Assembly: GCF_016107325.1 (NCBI RefSeq)
Contig: NZ_RCVT01000001.1
Location: 310,001 to 374,000, forward strand
Origin: Sphingomonas sp. MA1305
GTDB taxonomy: Bacteria; Pseudomonadota; Alphaproteobacteria; Sphingomonadales; Sphingomonadaceae
Reading direction: 5' to 3'
Length of the DNA stretch: 64,000 bases
The translations under genes and the position numbers were made by a program. Shown here in pieces: positions 41,046 through 48,983 of the stretch. Every line of letters starts with the position of its first letter. The first letter of the stretch is position 1. The notes under the pieces are model-generated. The model worked only from the letters and a program-made list of their open reading frames with translations, did not search any database and had not been told where the DNA came from.

Positions 41046-42470
41046 ATGGGCTACGAACGCTACCCGCGGAACAGCAATCCGCAGGGCGACTATTACGGCC
41101 GCTCCGACACGCAGGATTACGGACACGATTACGGCTCGGGCCGCTCGTACAGCTATTCCAGCGCGCGCGACTATCAGGCGAGCGGCGCCTATGACGACGA
41201 CCGCAACGACCGTAACGATCGCAACAGCGGTCAGGATTATGGTCGTCGCGAATATGGCAACCAGCGCTACGACAGCCGTGAGCGGTTCAACCGCGACCGC
41301 GACAACTATGGCGCGCAGGGCGGTTACGGCCGCAACGACAGCTACCAGAGCGGCAGCTATCGCGGCAATTCGGACAACCGCTACGTCCAGCAGAACCGCT
41401 ACGAGCAGGGTCGCTACGAGCAGGGTCGCTACGAGCAGGGCCGCAGCGGCGGCTACGATCAGAACCGCTTCGGTGGCGGCAACGACCAGAACCGCTACGG
41501 CGGTGGCAACGACCAGAACCGTTATGGCGGCGAGCGCCAGGAATATCACGGCAGCTACTCGCACGACGGCCGTCGCTTCCTCGATGTCGGCAACTACAGC
41601 CATGCCGACGACGACAACCAGCGCAGCCGATACGAGAATCGCAGTGGCTACGGCCAGCAGTCCGGCCAACGCGACCAGAACCGCCAGCAGGGCTATGGTC
41701 GCCAGCCGCAGGGCTACGACTATGAAGAGCGCGGCTTCTTCGCGCGCGCCGGCGACGAGGTGCGCTCGTGGTTCGGTGACGAGGATGCCGAGCGTCGCCG
41801 CGAGCAGGATGCGCGCTACGACGAGAACAGCTATGGCAACCGCGACAGCGAGCGCAGCTATGGCCATCGCGACGAGGATTACGGCCACTGGCGCCGTGGC
41901 CAGATCGCCGCGCTGGACCGCGACTATGACGAATATCGCAACGAGAACCGCAGCAAGTTCGAGAACGAATTCTCGTCGTGGCGCACCAATCGGCAGGGCC
42001 AGCGCGACCTGCTGAACAAGGTCGAAGAGCATCAGGACGTCGTCGGGTCGGACGGCGAACATGTCGGCACCGTCGACAAGGTGCGCGGCGATCGCATCCT
42101 GCTGACCAAGAACGATGCCGATGCCGGCGGCCGTCACCACTCGATCCCGTCGAGCTGGCTGAAGAGCGTCGACGGCAAGGTGACGCTGTCGAAGACCGCG
42201 AGCGAGGCCAAGTCGGCGTGGCGCGACGAGGAGCGCAACCAGGCGATGTTCGGCTATGGCGACAATACCGACGGCAGCAACCGCGGCACGTCGGCGACCA
42301 ACTCGTCGTCGCTGGATCGTTCGACCTCGACCAGCGGTCAGTCGACCACCGGCGGCATGTCCTCGACCGGCACCACCTCTTCGACCGGCGCCACGTCGAC
42401 CGCGGGGCAGACTGAGCAGAAGAGCGGTGACAGCACCACGCTGAACCGGAGCGGCACGGGCAGCATCTGA
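41046..42470 (+). CDS. Low-complexity Tyr/Arg/Gly/Asn-rich protein with C-terminal DUF2171-like domain
   Basis: A 474-residue protein. Roughly the first 250 residues are low complexity, rich in Tyr, Arg, Gly, Asn, Gln and Asp, with tandem units RYEQG and GGGNDQNRY, resembling prion-like or phase-separating RNA-binding domains. A motif SWFGDEDAERRREQDARYDE follows. The C-terminal part holds a DUF2171-like PRC-barrel-type fold (HVGTVDKVRGDRILLTKND, HHSIPSSWLKSVDGKVTL), and a Ser/Thr/Gly tail ends it. No signal peptide, so it is cytoplasmic. ATG 41046 has AAGGAGACG at ideal spacing. A strong terminator follows. Function unknown; similar sphingomonad proteins are linked to stress. Confidence 0.8.
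   Translation: MGYERYPRNSNPQGDYYGRSDTQDYGHDYGSGRSYSYSSARDYQASGAYDDDRNDRNDRNSGQDYGRREYGNQRYDSRERFNRDRDNYGAQGGYGRNDSYQSGSYRGNSDNRYVQQNRYEQGRYEQGRYEQGRSGGYDQNRFGGGNDQNRYGGGNDQNRYGGERQEYHGSYSHDGRRFLDVGNYSHADDDNQRSRYENRSGYGQQSGQRDQNRQQGYGRQPQGYDYEERGFFARAGDEVRSWFGDEDAERRREQDARYDENSYGNRDSERSYGHRDEDYGHWRRGQIAALDRDYDEYRNENRSKFENEFSSWRTNRQGQRDLLNKVEEHQDVVGSDGEHVGTVDKVRGDRILLTKNDADAGGRHHSIPSSWLKSVDGKVTLSKTASEAKSAWRDEERNQAMFGYGDNTDGSNRGTSATNSSSLDRSTSTSGQSTTGGMSSTGTTSSTGATSTAGQTEQKSGDSTTLNRSGTGSI
41397..41530 (+). repeat. Tandem coding repeats in the low-complexity protein
   Basis: Three near-identical 15-base units (CGCTACGAGCAGGGT) at 41397-41441 encode RYEQG repeated, followed by about two 27-base units encoding GGGNDQNRY at about 41457-41530. 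The DNA identity is nearly perfect in each set, suggesting recent slippage expansion. Copy number is likely to vary among strains. Confidence 0.85.
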
Positions 42471-42508
42471 GCCCGCGACTGCGCGACGCGGCCCTAGGGC
42501 CGCCGGAA

Positions 42509-42540
42509 AGGCCCGGGTGCGACCCGGGCCTTTTTCGTTT
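42509..42540 (+). terminator. Rho-independent terminator after the low-complexity gene
   Basis: A perfect 10-bp stem (AGGCCCGGGT with ACCCGGGCCT) closes around GCG and runs into TTTTTCGTTT. It begins 39 bases after the stop at 42470 and ends about 73 bases before the next start. Confidence 0.92.
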
Positions 42541-42612
42541 CAAACCGAAACCCTGTTGCCATCGGACCGCCCGCCGCGCCACGATGCGCCATCGCTTTGC
42601 AAGGAGATCATG

Positions 42613-43602
42613 ATGCCCCGCGCCTGGACCCTGACGTCGCGTCCGCAAGGCATGCCGACGCCCGACAATTTCGCGCTGGTCGACCTCGATTCGCGCCCGC
42701 TCGAGGACGGTGAGCTGCGCGTCGCCAACCAATGGCTGTCGGTCGACCCCTATATGCGCGGCCGGATGAACGACGTGAAAAGCTACACGCCGCCCTTCGC
42801 GCTGGGTAAGCCGATGGAGGGCGGCGCGATCGGCACGGTGGTGGAGAGCCGCTCCGACCAGTTCAAGCCGGGCGACACGGTGCAGCATTTCGCCGGCTGG
42901 CGCGACGAGGCCGTGCTGCCCGACAAGCAGGTGCAGCCGCTGCCGCAGCTCGACGTCGACCCGCAGGCCTATCTCGGGCAGCTCGGCATGCCGGGGATGA
43001 CCGCCTATTTCGGCCTTATCGAGGTAGCGCAGCTGAAGGAGGGGGACACCGTCTTCGTCTCCGCGGCGGCGGGGGCGGTCGGATCGACGGTGGTGCAGAT
43101 CGCCAAGGCCAAGGGCTGCCATGTCATCGGATCGGCCGGCGGGGCGGACAAATGCGCCTGGGTCCAGTCGCTCGGCGCCGATGCGGTGATCGACTATAAG
43201 GGCGACGTGCCGGTGGTGAAGGCGCTGGGCGAGGTCGCGCGCAACGGCATCGACGTCTATTTCGACAATGTCGGCGGCGACCATCTCGACGCGGCGCTGG
43301 CGCATGCCAATCTCCACGCCCGCTTCGCGATCTGCGGCATGATCGACATCTACAATTCCACCGAGCCGACCTGCTTGCGGTATCTCGGCCGGCTGATCGG
43401 CAATCGTGTGCGGGTGCAGGGATTTCTGGTGCGCGACTATTATGATCGCGCCGCGGAATTCTATCGCGACATGGGTGGCTGGCTGCAGGACGGCAAGCTG
43501 AAGCGGCAGGAGACGGTGGTCGAGGGGCTGGAGCGGATGCCGGAGGCGTTCCTGGGGCTGTTCTCGGGCGGCAACACCGGGAAGATGCTCGTCCGCGTAT
43601 AA
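42613..43602 (+). CDS. Zinc-independent MDR-family NADP-dependent oxidoreductase
   Basis: A 329-residue medium-chain dehydrogenase/reductase of the leukotriene B4 12-hydroxydehydrogenase/CurA-YncB group, which reduces alkenal or quinone-type substrates with NADPH. Marks are WLSVDPYMRGRMN, GGAIGTVVESR, GMPGMTAYFGL, and the nucleotide-binding VFVSAAAGAVGSTVVQIAKAKG. No structural zinc cysteines are present, as expected. Two ATG codons occur back to back (42610 and 42613). The AAGGAG site favours 42613 by spacing. A short palindromic repeat follows the stop. Confidence 0.88.
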   Translation: MPRAWTLTSRPQGMPTPDNFALVDLDSRPLEDGELRVANQWLSVDPYMRGRMNDVKSYTPPFALGKPMEGGAIGTVVESRSDQFKPGDTVQHFAGWRDEAVLPDKQVQPLPQLDVDPQAYLGQLGMPGMTAYFGLIEVAQLKEGDTVFVSAAAGAVGSTVVQIAKAKGCHVIGSAGGADKCAWVQSLGADAVIDYKGDVPVVKALGEVARNGIDVYFDNVGGDHLDAALAHANLHARFAICGMIDIYNSTEPTCLRYLGRLIGNRVRVQGFLVRDYYDRAAEFYRDMGGWLQDGKLKRQETVVEGLERMPEAFLGLFSGGNTGKMLVRV

Positions 43603-43614
43603 GTCACATCGCGG

Positions 43615-43635
43615 CCCCTCCCACTAAGGGAGGGG
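43615..43635. repeat. Short CCCCTCCC hairpin, fragment of the palindromic repeat
   Basis: CCCCTCCC-ACTAA-GGGAGGGG is a perfect 8-bp hairpin 13 bases after the stop of the oxidoreductase, between convergent genes. It is a single-arm copy of the repeat family seen elsewhere and may serve as a shared terminator. Confidence 0.65.
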
Positions 43636-43659
43636 CTGACGGCCGTCATTGCCGCCGCA

Positions 43660-44574
43660 TCAGACGCCGCCGTTGAACGTGTCGCATTGCGCGGGATCGC
43701 CGGTCTCGAAGCCATGCTTCAGCCAGTAAACGCGCTGCGCCGAGGTGCCGTGGGTGAAGCTGTCGGGCACGACCCGGCCCTGCGCCTCCTTCTGCAGCGT
43801 GTCGTCGCCAATCGCATTGGCGGCGGTCAGCCCTTCCTGCAGGTCGCCGGCGTCCATCCGGTCGCGGTTCTTCGCCGCCCAGACACCAGCGTAGCAATCG
43901 GCCTGGAGTTCGAGGCGGACCGAGGCGGCATTGCCCTCCGCCTCGCCCGACGAGCGCTGGATCCGCTGCACCTGATCCGACGTGCCGAGCAGGTTCTGGA
44001 TGTGATGACCGAATTCGTGTGCGATCACGTAATCTTGGGCAAAATCGCCCTTGGCGCCGAAGCGGTTGGCGAGTTCGTTGAAGAAGCTGGTGTCGAGATA
44101 GATGCGTTGGTCGGTCGGGCAGTAGAAGGGCCCCATCGCCGACTGCGCGGCGCCGCAGCCCGACCGGCCGTTCTGATCGAAGAAGGTCAGGCCGGGCGCG
44201 CGGAATTGCTGGCCCGACTGGGCGAAGATCGCCTGCCACGTCTTGTCGGCAGAGCTGAACGCGTTGCAAGCGGCGCGCTTGTCGGGCTCGGACGAGCAGA
44301 CGGCGGTCGCGCCCTTGCCTTCGGACGGGGCGCTGCGCGTCACCTGCGTACCGCTGCCCCCGCCGCCGCCGAGAATGCTGCCGAGGTTGCCGAGCCCGCC
44401 GAACACCGCCAGCAACAGCAACACGACGACGATACCGCCGCAGCCGAATCGGCTGCCGATCAGCGGCAGCAGGCCGAAGAGCAGACCGCCCCCGCCGCCG
44501 CCACCGAAGCCGCCGCCACCGGTGTTGCCCTGATCCTCGACGTCAATGTCGGGATCGAAATCGTCGAGGCGCAT
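43660..44574 (-). CDS. Neutral zinc metallopeptidase (YpfJ family)
   Basis: A 304-residue protein. The zinc motif HExxH is visible in AHEFGHHIQNLLGTS, with conserved YCPTDQRIYLDTSFF before it and ELQADCYAGVWA after, all marks of the YpfJ/zinc-metallopeptidase family. The N-terminus has a Gly-rich stretch followed by one membrane helix (GGIVVVLLLLAVFGGLGNLG), so the catalytic domain is membrane-anchored, probably facing the periplasm. Substrates are not known. ATG 44574 has GGAGACATG upstream. It is divergent from bdhA with a 107-base gap. Confidence 0.88.
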   Translation of the reverse strand: MRLDDFDPDIDVEDQGNTGGGGFGGGGGGGLLFGLLPLIGSRFGCGGIVVVLLLLAVFGGLGNLGSILGGGGGSGTQVTRSAPSEGKGATAVCSSEPDKRAACNAFSSADKTWQAIFAQSGQQFRAPGLTFFDQNGRSGCGAAQSAMGPFYCPTDQRIYLDTSFFNELANRFGAKGDFAQDYVIAHEFGHHIQNLLGTSDQVQRIQRSSGEAEGNAASVRLELQADCYAGVWAAKNRDRMDAGDLQEGLTAANAIGDDTLQKEAQGRVVPDSFTHGTSAQRVYWLKHGFETGDPAQCDTFNGGV

Positions 44575-44681
44575 GGGGCATGTCTCCGTTCTGCTCGCGT
44601 TACGAAATGCGCGGAACGCCTCACGGTTGCAACGCGCCGCCCGGAACGGGCATGGAGCGGGGTATAAAGAGGAGAAGCGCC

Positions 44682-45467
44682 ATGTTCCTGAAGGGCAAGA
44701 CCGCCGTCATCACCGGTTCCACCTCCGGCATCGGCCTCGCCTATGCGCGCGCCTTCGCAGCGGAAGGGGCGTCGGTGGTGATCAATGGCTTCGGCGATGC
44801 GGCGGCGATCGAGACGACCCGCGGCGAGCTGGCGGCGGCGAGCGGTGCGGCGGCGCTGTACGATGCGGCGGACATGACCCAGCCGGACGCGATCGCGGCG
44901 ATGATCGAGCGAGCGGCGCGCGAGACGGGGTCGGTCGACATCCTCGTCAACAATGCCGGCGTCCAGCACGTCGCGCCGATCGACCAGTTCCCCGACGACA
45001 AGATGCTCGCGATCGTCCAGATAAACCTGCTGAGCGCCTGGTATGCGATGAAGGCGGCGGTGCCGCACATGAAGGTCGCGGGCTGGGGCCGGATCATCTC
45101 CACCGCCAGTGCGCACAGCCTGGTCGCCAGCCCCAACAAATCGGCCTATGTGATGGCCAAGCACGGCCTTGCCGGACTGACCAAGACGGTGGCGCTAGAG
45201 GTCGCGCAGGCCGGTGTGACGGTCAATTGCATCTCGCCCGGCTATGTCTGGACGCCGCTGGTCGAGGCGCAGATCCCAGACACGATGGCGGCACGCGGCC
45301 TGACCCGCGAGCAGGTGATGAACGACGTGCTGCTCGCCGCGCAACCGACCAAGGCGTTCGTCACACCCGAACAGGTGGCGGCGCTGGCGCTGTTCCTGTG
45401 CCGTGACGAAGCCAAGGCGATCACCGGCGCCAATTTGTCGGTCGACGGCGGCTGGACGGCGATGTGA
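44682..45467 (+). CDS. bdhA: 3-hydroxybutyrate dehydrogenase
   Basis: A 261-residue short-chain dehydrogenase that interconverts 3-hydroxybutyrate and acetoacetate with NAD. The cofactor motif TGSTSGIGLAYARAF, the NNAGVQHVAPI strand, catalytic Ser143 in STASAHSLVAS, and Tyr156/Lys160 in SAYVMAKHGL are present. The C-terminal SPGYVWTPLVEAQIP and SVDGGWTAM match D-beta-hydroxybutyrate dehydrogenases. It would oxidise the product of the PhaZ encoded at 15176. ATG 44682 has AGAGGAGAAG upstream and is preferred over longer frames. Confidence 0.9.
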   Translation: MFLKGKTAVITGSTSGIGLAYARAFAAEGASVVINGFGDAAAIETTRGELAAASGAAALYDAADMTQPDAIAAMIERAARETGSVDILVNNAGVQHVAPIDQFPDDKMLAIVQINLLSAWYAMKAAVPHMKVAGWGRIISTASAHSLVASPNKSAYVMAKHGLAGLTKTVALEVAQAGVTVNCISPGYVWTPLVEAQIPDTMAARGLTREQVMNDVLLAAQPTKAFVTPEQVAALALFLCRDEAKAITGANLSVDGGWTAM

Positions 45468-45489
45468 TGGGTGGCCGCGGCCGCTGCGG

Positions 45490-46185
45490 TCAGTGCGTCG
45501 GCAGCGGCTGCACCACGGCGGTCGCGGCGCTCGGCATCGGCATCGCGGCCGGCGGCGCAACGACCGCAGCGGGGCCAGTCGGACCCGGCGCCGCGACCAG
45601 CGGCGTGGCAGCGAGCGGCGGCAGCGAGGCGAGATAGGCCTTGCCGTGCATGTTGACCGGGGTGATCGCCGTGGCATTGGCGGCGGCGACCGCCTGCAGA
45701 TAGGAACGCGGCTTCTTCATCAGCTTGGGCTGGTCAAGCCCGGTCAAGCCGGCGATGCGCGCCGCCTCCTTGACGAAGTGGATGCAGTTGCGCGTGTTGA
45801 GATTGTACCGACCATCGCCGGTCTTGTCGTCCCAGGCGGCGATCAGCTTAAGCTCCTCGGCATATTGCGCGTCGCTCAGCGTGACCGAGAATTGCGCATC
45901 GCTGCCGTTGATATAGCCGGGCTTGGCGATGTCGAGCCGACCCGCGACGGTGCCCATCAGGATCGCGGGGGTCACCGCCTTGGCGGTGAAGCCGTAATTG
46001 GCGTCGACCGGCGCGCCGCCGGCATCGGGCACGCCGCGCAGGGTGAAGAAGGCGTGCGGAAAGCTGTTGCCGAATTCGTGGCTCCAGAAGGTGATCGTCA
46101 CCTTTGCCCAGGCCGGCGCGGCGCCCAGCACCCCGGCAAGCGTCAGGAACAGGGCGAGTAGCGGGCGGAGCAATCTAGGAGCCAT
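45490..46185 (-). CDS. Exported protein with permuted papain-like His/Cys motifs
   Basis: A 231-residue secreted or periplasmic protein. A clear signal peptide (LLRPLLALFLTLAGVLGAAPAWA) is followed by a domain with His in NSFPHAFFTLRGV and Cys in YNLNTRNCIHFVKEAARI. That His-before-Cys order is what permuted papain-fold peptidases (PPPDE/DUF4105-like) show. The C-terminal 50 residues are Pro/Ala-rich and disordered. I infer a thiol hydrolase, possibly a cell-envelope amidase or peptidase, but no known family can be confirmed. Convergent with bdhA 23 bases away. Confidence 0.65.
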   Translation of the reverse strand: MAPRLLRPLLALFLTLAGVLGAAPAWAKVTITFWSHEFGNSFPHAFFTLRGVPDAGGAPVDANYGFTAKAVTPAILMGTVAGRLDIAKPGYINGSDAQFSVTLSDAQYAEELKLIAAWDDKTGDGRYNLNTRNCIHFVKEAARIAGLTGLDQPKLMKKPRSYLQAVAAANATAITPVNMHGKAYLASLPPLAATPLVAAPGPTGPAAVVAPPAAMPMPSAATAVVQPLPTH

Positions 46186-46217
46186 GGCGGCCAGTCTAGC
46201 GCGGCGCCGGCGCGACG

Positions 46218-47180
46218 TCAGCCCGCCAGACCGCGATCGGTCGCGGTGCTCACCGCATTTTCGTGCTTCTCCGGACGGATGTAGATCGAGCTCAGCGTCG
46301 GTACCGCGGTCCGCAGCTGATCCTCCAGCTCCTCGATCAGCGTCTCGCCTTCACCCATCGTCACGCTGTCGACAAAATCGGCACTGACCGCGGCGAACAC
46401 CGATTCGGGTGCGGTATGAATAGTACGGACGTGATTGACCGACGTGACGGCGGGATGCGCGGCGACGATCCGCCGAACCGTCTCGACCACCTGCGGGTCG
46501 GCACGCTCACCGATCAGCAAACCCTTTGCCTCGCGCGCCAGCAGCATGGCGACCAGGCCGAGGATCAGGCCGATCACGATCGAGGCGATGCCGTCGATGC
46601 GCGGATCGGCGAAGGCGTGGCTGGCCCAGACGCCGATCGCGGCGATGACGAGGCCGGCGAGCGCCGCCGAATCCTCGAACAGGACGATGAAGCCCGCCGG
46701 ATCCTTCGATCGGCGGATCGCCTGCCACCAGCCCAGCCGGCCCTTCGATTCGCGGAATTCGCGCATCGCCAGGAACCACGACGATCCCTCGAGCAGCGCC
46801 GCGATCGCGAGGACGATATAGTTGACCAGGGGGTCGGTCAGTTCCTCCGGCTCGATGATATGGAGATAGCCTTCGTAGACCGATACACCGGCGCCGACCG
46901 CGAAGATCAGGATCGCGACCACGAAGGCCCAGAAATAGAGCTCGCGGCCGTAGCCGAACGGATGGACCTCGTCGGGCGGGCGCTTCGCCCGATGCTGGCC
47001 GTAGAGCAGCAGGATTTGGTTGCCGCTGTCGACGCAGCTGTGCACGCCCTCAGTCAGCATCGACGATGATCCCGTGATTGCTGCCGCGACGAACTTGGCG
47101 ATGCCGATCCCGAGATTCGCCGCTAGCGCGCCGTAAAGAACGATATTGTCGCGGATGCGCTGCACGAAGCCGTGGGTCAT
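46218..47180 (-). CDS. Cation diffusion facilitator family transporter
   Basis: A 320-residue six-helix transporter that exports divalent metal ions such as Zn2+ or Fe2+ for protons. The helix-1/2 marks LTEGVHSCVDSGNQILLLYG and HPFGYGRELYFWAFVVAILIF, with the charged residues typical of CDF proteins, are present, and the cytoplasmic C-terminal domain (HPAVTSVNHVRTIHTAPESV) follows. In helix 2 the binding residues are His/Asp-like (EGVHSCVDSGN), though the usual HxxxD pairs look atypical. ATG 47180 is chosen over an upstream start because it gives the family length. Confidence 0.85.
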   Translation of the reverse strand: MTHGFVQRIRDNIVLYGALAANLGIGIAKFVAAAITGSSSMLTEGVHSCVDSGNQILLLYGQHRAKRPPDEVHPFGYGRELYFWAFVVAILIFAVGAGVSVYEGYLHIIEPEELTDPLVNYIVLAIAALLEGSSWFLAMREFRESKGRLGWWQAIRRSKDPAGFIVLFEDSAALAGLVIAAIGVWASHAFADPRIDGIASIVIGLILGLVAMLLAREAKGLLIGERADPQVVETVRRIVAAHPAVTSVNHVRTIHTAPESVFAAVSADFVDSVTMGEGETLIEELEDQLRTAVPTLSSIYIRPEKHENAVSTATDRGLAG

Positions 47181-47246
47181 GCGCTGCCTAACGCGGCGGC
47201 GGCATGGTGGTGCCACACGCGGCATCGCAGGCCCCAGAACGGGAAT

Positions 47247-47274
47247 GCCCGCCGGTGGCGATCCACCGGCGGGC
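47247..47274. terminator. Long hairpin upstream of the ScfR gene, possible terminator
   Basis: GCCCGCCGGTGG-CGAT-CCACCGGCGGGC is a perfect 12-bp hairpin. It lies 67 bases upstream of the CDF transporter start and 184 bases before the ScfR gene, with CTTTCC downstream on the plus strand. No gene obviously ends here, so it may be a terminator for an unseen small transcript or a transcription attenuator. Confidence 0.45.
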
Positions 47275-47394
47275 ACCTTTCCTCCCCAGGAAACCTTCTT
47301 CGCCGCTGATAGCCGGGCGGCGCGCGGCGGCCAGCCGGGGTGTGCGGATCGGTACGGTCACGATGTGTACGCCGCTGGTGTCACGATGGGTGCA

Positions 47395-47413
47395 TTTGTG
47401 AGGAATTGACAAA
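47395..47413. promoter_or_regulatory. TTTGT-N9-ACAAA palindrome upstream of the ScfR gene
   Basis: TTTGT (47395-47399) and ACAAA (47409-47413) form an inverted repeat 45 bases before the regulator's start. A similar CTTGT-N10-ACAAA lies in front of aceA. Such a shared pair suggests autoregulation and control of aceA by the same regulator, as described for RamB/ScfR-type regulators. The match is short, so this is an inference. Confidence 0.4.
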
Positions 47414-47457
47414 AGCGTGCCAGAACGCGACGCGGGACTCGTCAAAGGGGAGGACGA

Positions 47458-48849
47458 ATGGCGGAGCGCAAGTTGTTCGCGGGCCATGCGGTGCGGCGGC
47501 TGCGGCGGCAGGCCGGGCTGACGCAGGCGGCGATGGCGGAGGCGATGGCGATTTCGCCGAGCTATCTCAATCTGGTGGAGCGCAACCAGCGGCCGTTGTC
47601 GGCGGCACTGCTGGTCAAGCTCGCCGAATCGTACGATTTCGATCCCCGCGCGCTGACGGCGGGCGAGCCGGGCGGCGGCGAGGCGGCGCTGCGCCGGCGG
47701 CTTGCCGACCCGATGTTCGCGGACCTGGAGATCGACCGCAACGAGTTGGCCGAATGGATCGCCGGCGCGCCGGGCGGGGCGGAGGCCTTCGCCCGCGTCT
47801 ACGACCGGCTCGGCGCCGGCGGCGGCAGCGGCGTCGCGCCGGAGGGGCTCGACCCGGTCGGCGAGGTGCGGCGCGAGATCGAGCGCTGGCGCGGCCATTT
47901 CCCCGACCTGGACAGCGCGGCCGAGTCGCTGGCCGACGAACTGCGACTGGGGGCGGGGGACCTGTATGGCGCGATCGCCGAACGGCTGCGCGTCAAGCAC
48001 CAGCTGACGATCCGCATCCTGCCGGTCGACGTCATGCCCGATCTGCTCCACCGACTCGACCTGCACGCGCGGCAACTGCAGTTGAGCGAGACGCTTGACC
48101 CGGCGTCGCGGACCTTCGCCGCGGGCTACCAGCTGGCGCTGATCGAGGCACGCAACGAGATCGACGCGCTCGCCAAGGGATCGGGCTTCGCCGATCGTGC
48201 ATCGGAGCGACTGTTCCGCCGCCACCTCGCCAGTTATTTCGCGGCGGCGGTGATGATGCCCTACACGCGTTTCCTGCGCGCCTGCGAGGCGACGGGCTAT
48301 GACTTCGAACTGTTGCAGCGACGCTTCGGCGCGGGCTTCGAGCAGGTTGCGCACCGGCTGACGACGCTGCACCGCGTCGGCGCGCGCGGCCTGCCGTTTT
48401 TCCTGATCCGAATCGATCGCGCCGGGCAATGTTCGAAACGCTTCGCCGGGTCGAGCGCGTCGCCGCTGGCGGAGGCGCGCGGACGCTGCCCATTGTGGCG
48501 GGTGCACCACGCCTTCGATCGTCCCGGCGATCTGGCGGTGCAACTGGTCGAACTGGAGGATCAGGCGCGCTGGCTGACCGTGTCATGCACGGTGACGCCG
48601 CAACGTCGCCGTTATGGCGCCGTGGTCGCCGAGTTCGCGATCGGGCTGGGCGTGCCGGCAGAGGTGGCGGGCGGGCTCGCGGTGGCGCGAGGCATCGACC
48701 TGAAGGGCGATGCGACGCCGATCGGCCTCGGCTGCCGGGCCTGCCACCGCAGCGATTGCCCGCAGCGATCGGCGCCACCGGCCGGACGGCCGCTGCTGAT
48801 CAACGAGCGCGACCGCGGTCTCTCCGGCTTTACCTTCGCCGCGGATTGA
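47458..48849 (+). CDS. ScfR/RamB-type transcriptional regulator (XRE-ImmA-DUF2083)
   Basis: A 463-residue regulator. An N-terminal XRE helix-turn-helix (VRRLRRQAGLTQAAMAEAMAISPSYLNLVE) is followed by an ImmA/IrrE-like region and a DUF2083 domain. The C-terminus has a cysteine cluster (GLGCRACHRSDCPQRS) that may bind a metal or iron-sulfur centre. This domain chain matches short-chain fatty acid regulators of the RamB/PrpC group, which control glyoxylate and acetate genes in other bacteria. It lies directly upstream of the isocitrate lyase gene on the same strand, fitting that role. Confidence 0.88.
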   Translation: MAERKLFAGHAVRRLRRQAGLTQAAMAEAMAISPSYLNLVERNQRPLSAALLVKLAESYDFDPRALTAGEPGGGEAALRRRLADPMFADLEIDRNELAEWIAGAPGGAEAFARVYDRLGAGGGSGVAPEGLDPVGEVRREIERWRGHFPDLDSAAESLADELRLGAGDLYGAIAERLRVKHQLTIRILPVDVMPDLLHRLDLHARQLQLSETLDPASRTFAAGYQLALIEARNEIDALAKGSGFADRASERLFRRHLASYFAAAVMMPYTRFLRACEATGYDFELLQRRFGAGFEQVAHRLTTLHRVGARGLPFFLIRIDRAGQCSKRFAGSSASPLAEARGRCPLWRVHHAFDRPGDLAVQLVELEDQARWLTVSCTVTPQRRRYGAVVAEFAIGLGVPAEVAGGLAVARGIDLKGDATPIGLGCRACHRSDCPQRSAPPAGRPLLINERDRGLSGFTFAAD

Positions 48850-48932
48850 GTGGATTTATGACAAAACGACACAAGGACTTATGATTCAGTGACACTATGA
48901 CCATCATCTATGCAGGTCATCAGGTCGAAACG

Positions 48933-48953
48933 CTTGTAAATCAGGGTACAAAG
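48933..48953. promoter_or_regulatory. CTTGT-N10-ACAAA candidate operator upstream of aceA
   Basis: CTTGT (48933-48937) and ACAAA (48948-48952) form an inverted repeat about 31 bases before the start of isocitrate lyase. An internal CTTGTA and TACAAAG alignment also works, with N8. It resembles the site in front of the ScfR gene and may be bound by that regulator or overlap the aceA promoter. Confidence 0.4.
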
Positions 48954-48983
48954 AACGCGTTCCAACACACAGAGGGCGCGGAC

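Noticed and set aside
41397..41530. Tandem short repeats as a possible CRISPR array
   Set aside because: Units are contiguous in-frame codons of a protein, without unique spacers, and no cas genes are nearby.
40824..42140. Hydrophobic Val/Ala/Ile-rich minus-strand frame resembling a membrane protein
   Set aside because: It is the exact antisense of the Tyr/Arg/Asn-rich repeat protein, whose codons give hydrophobic complements. The plus-strand gene has a good ribosome site and terminator, and this frame has neither.
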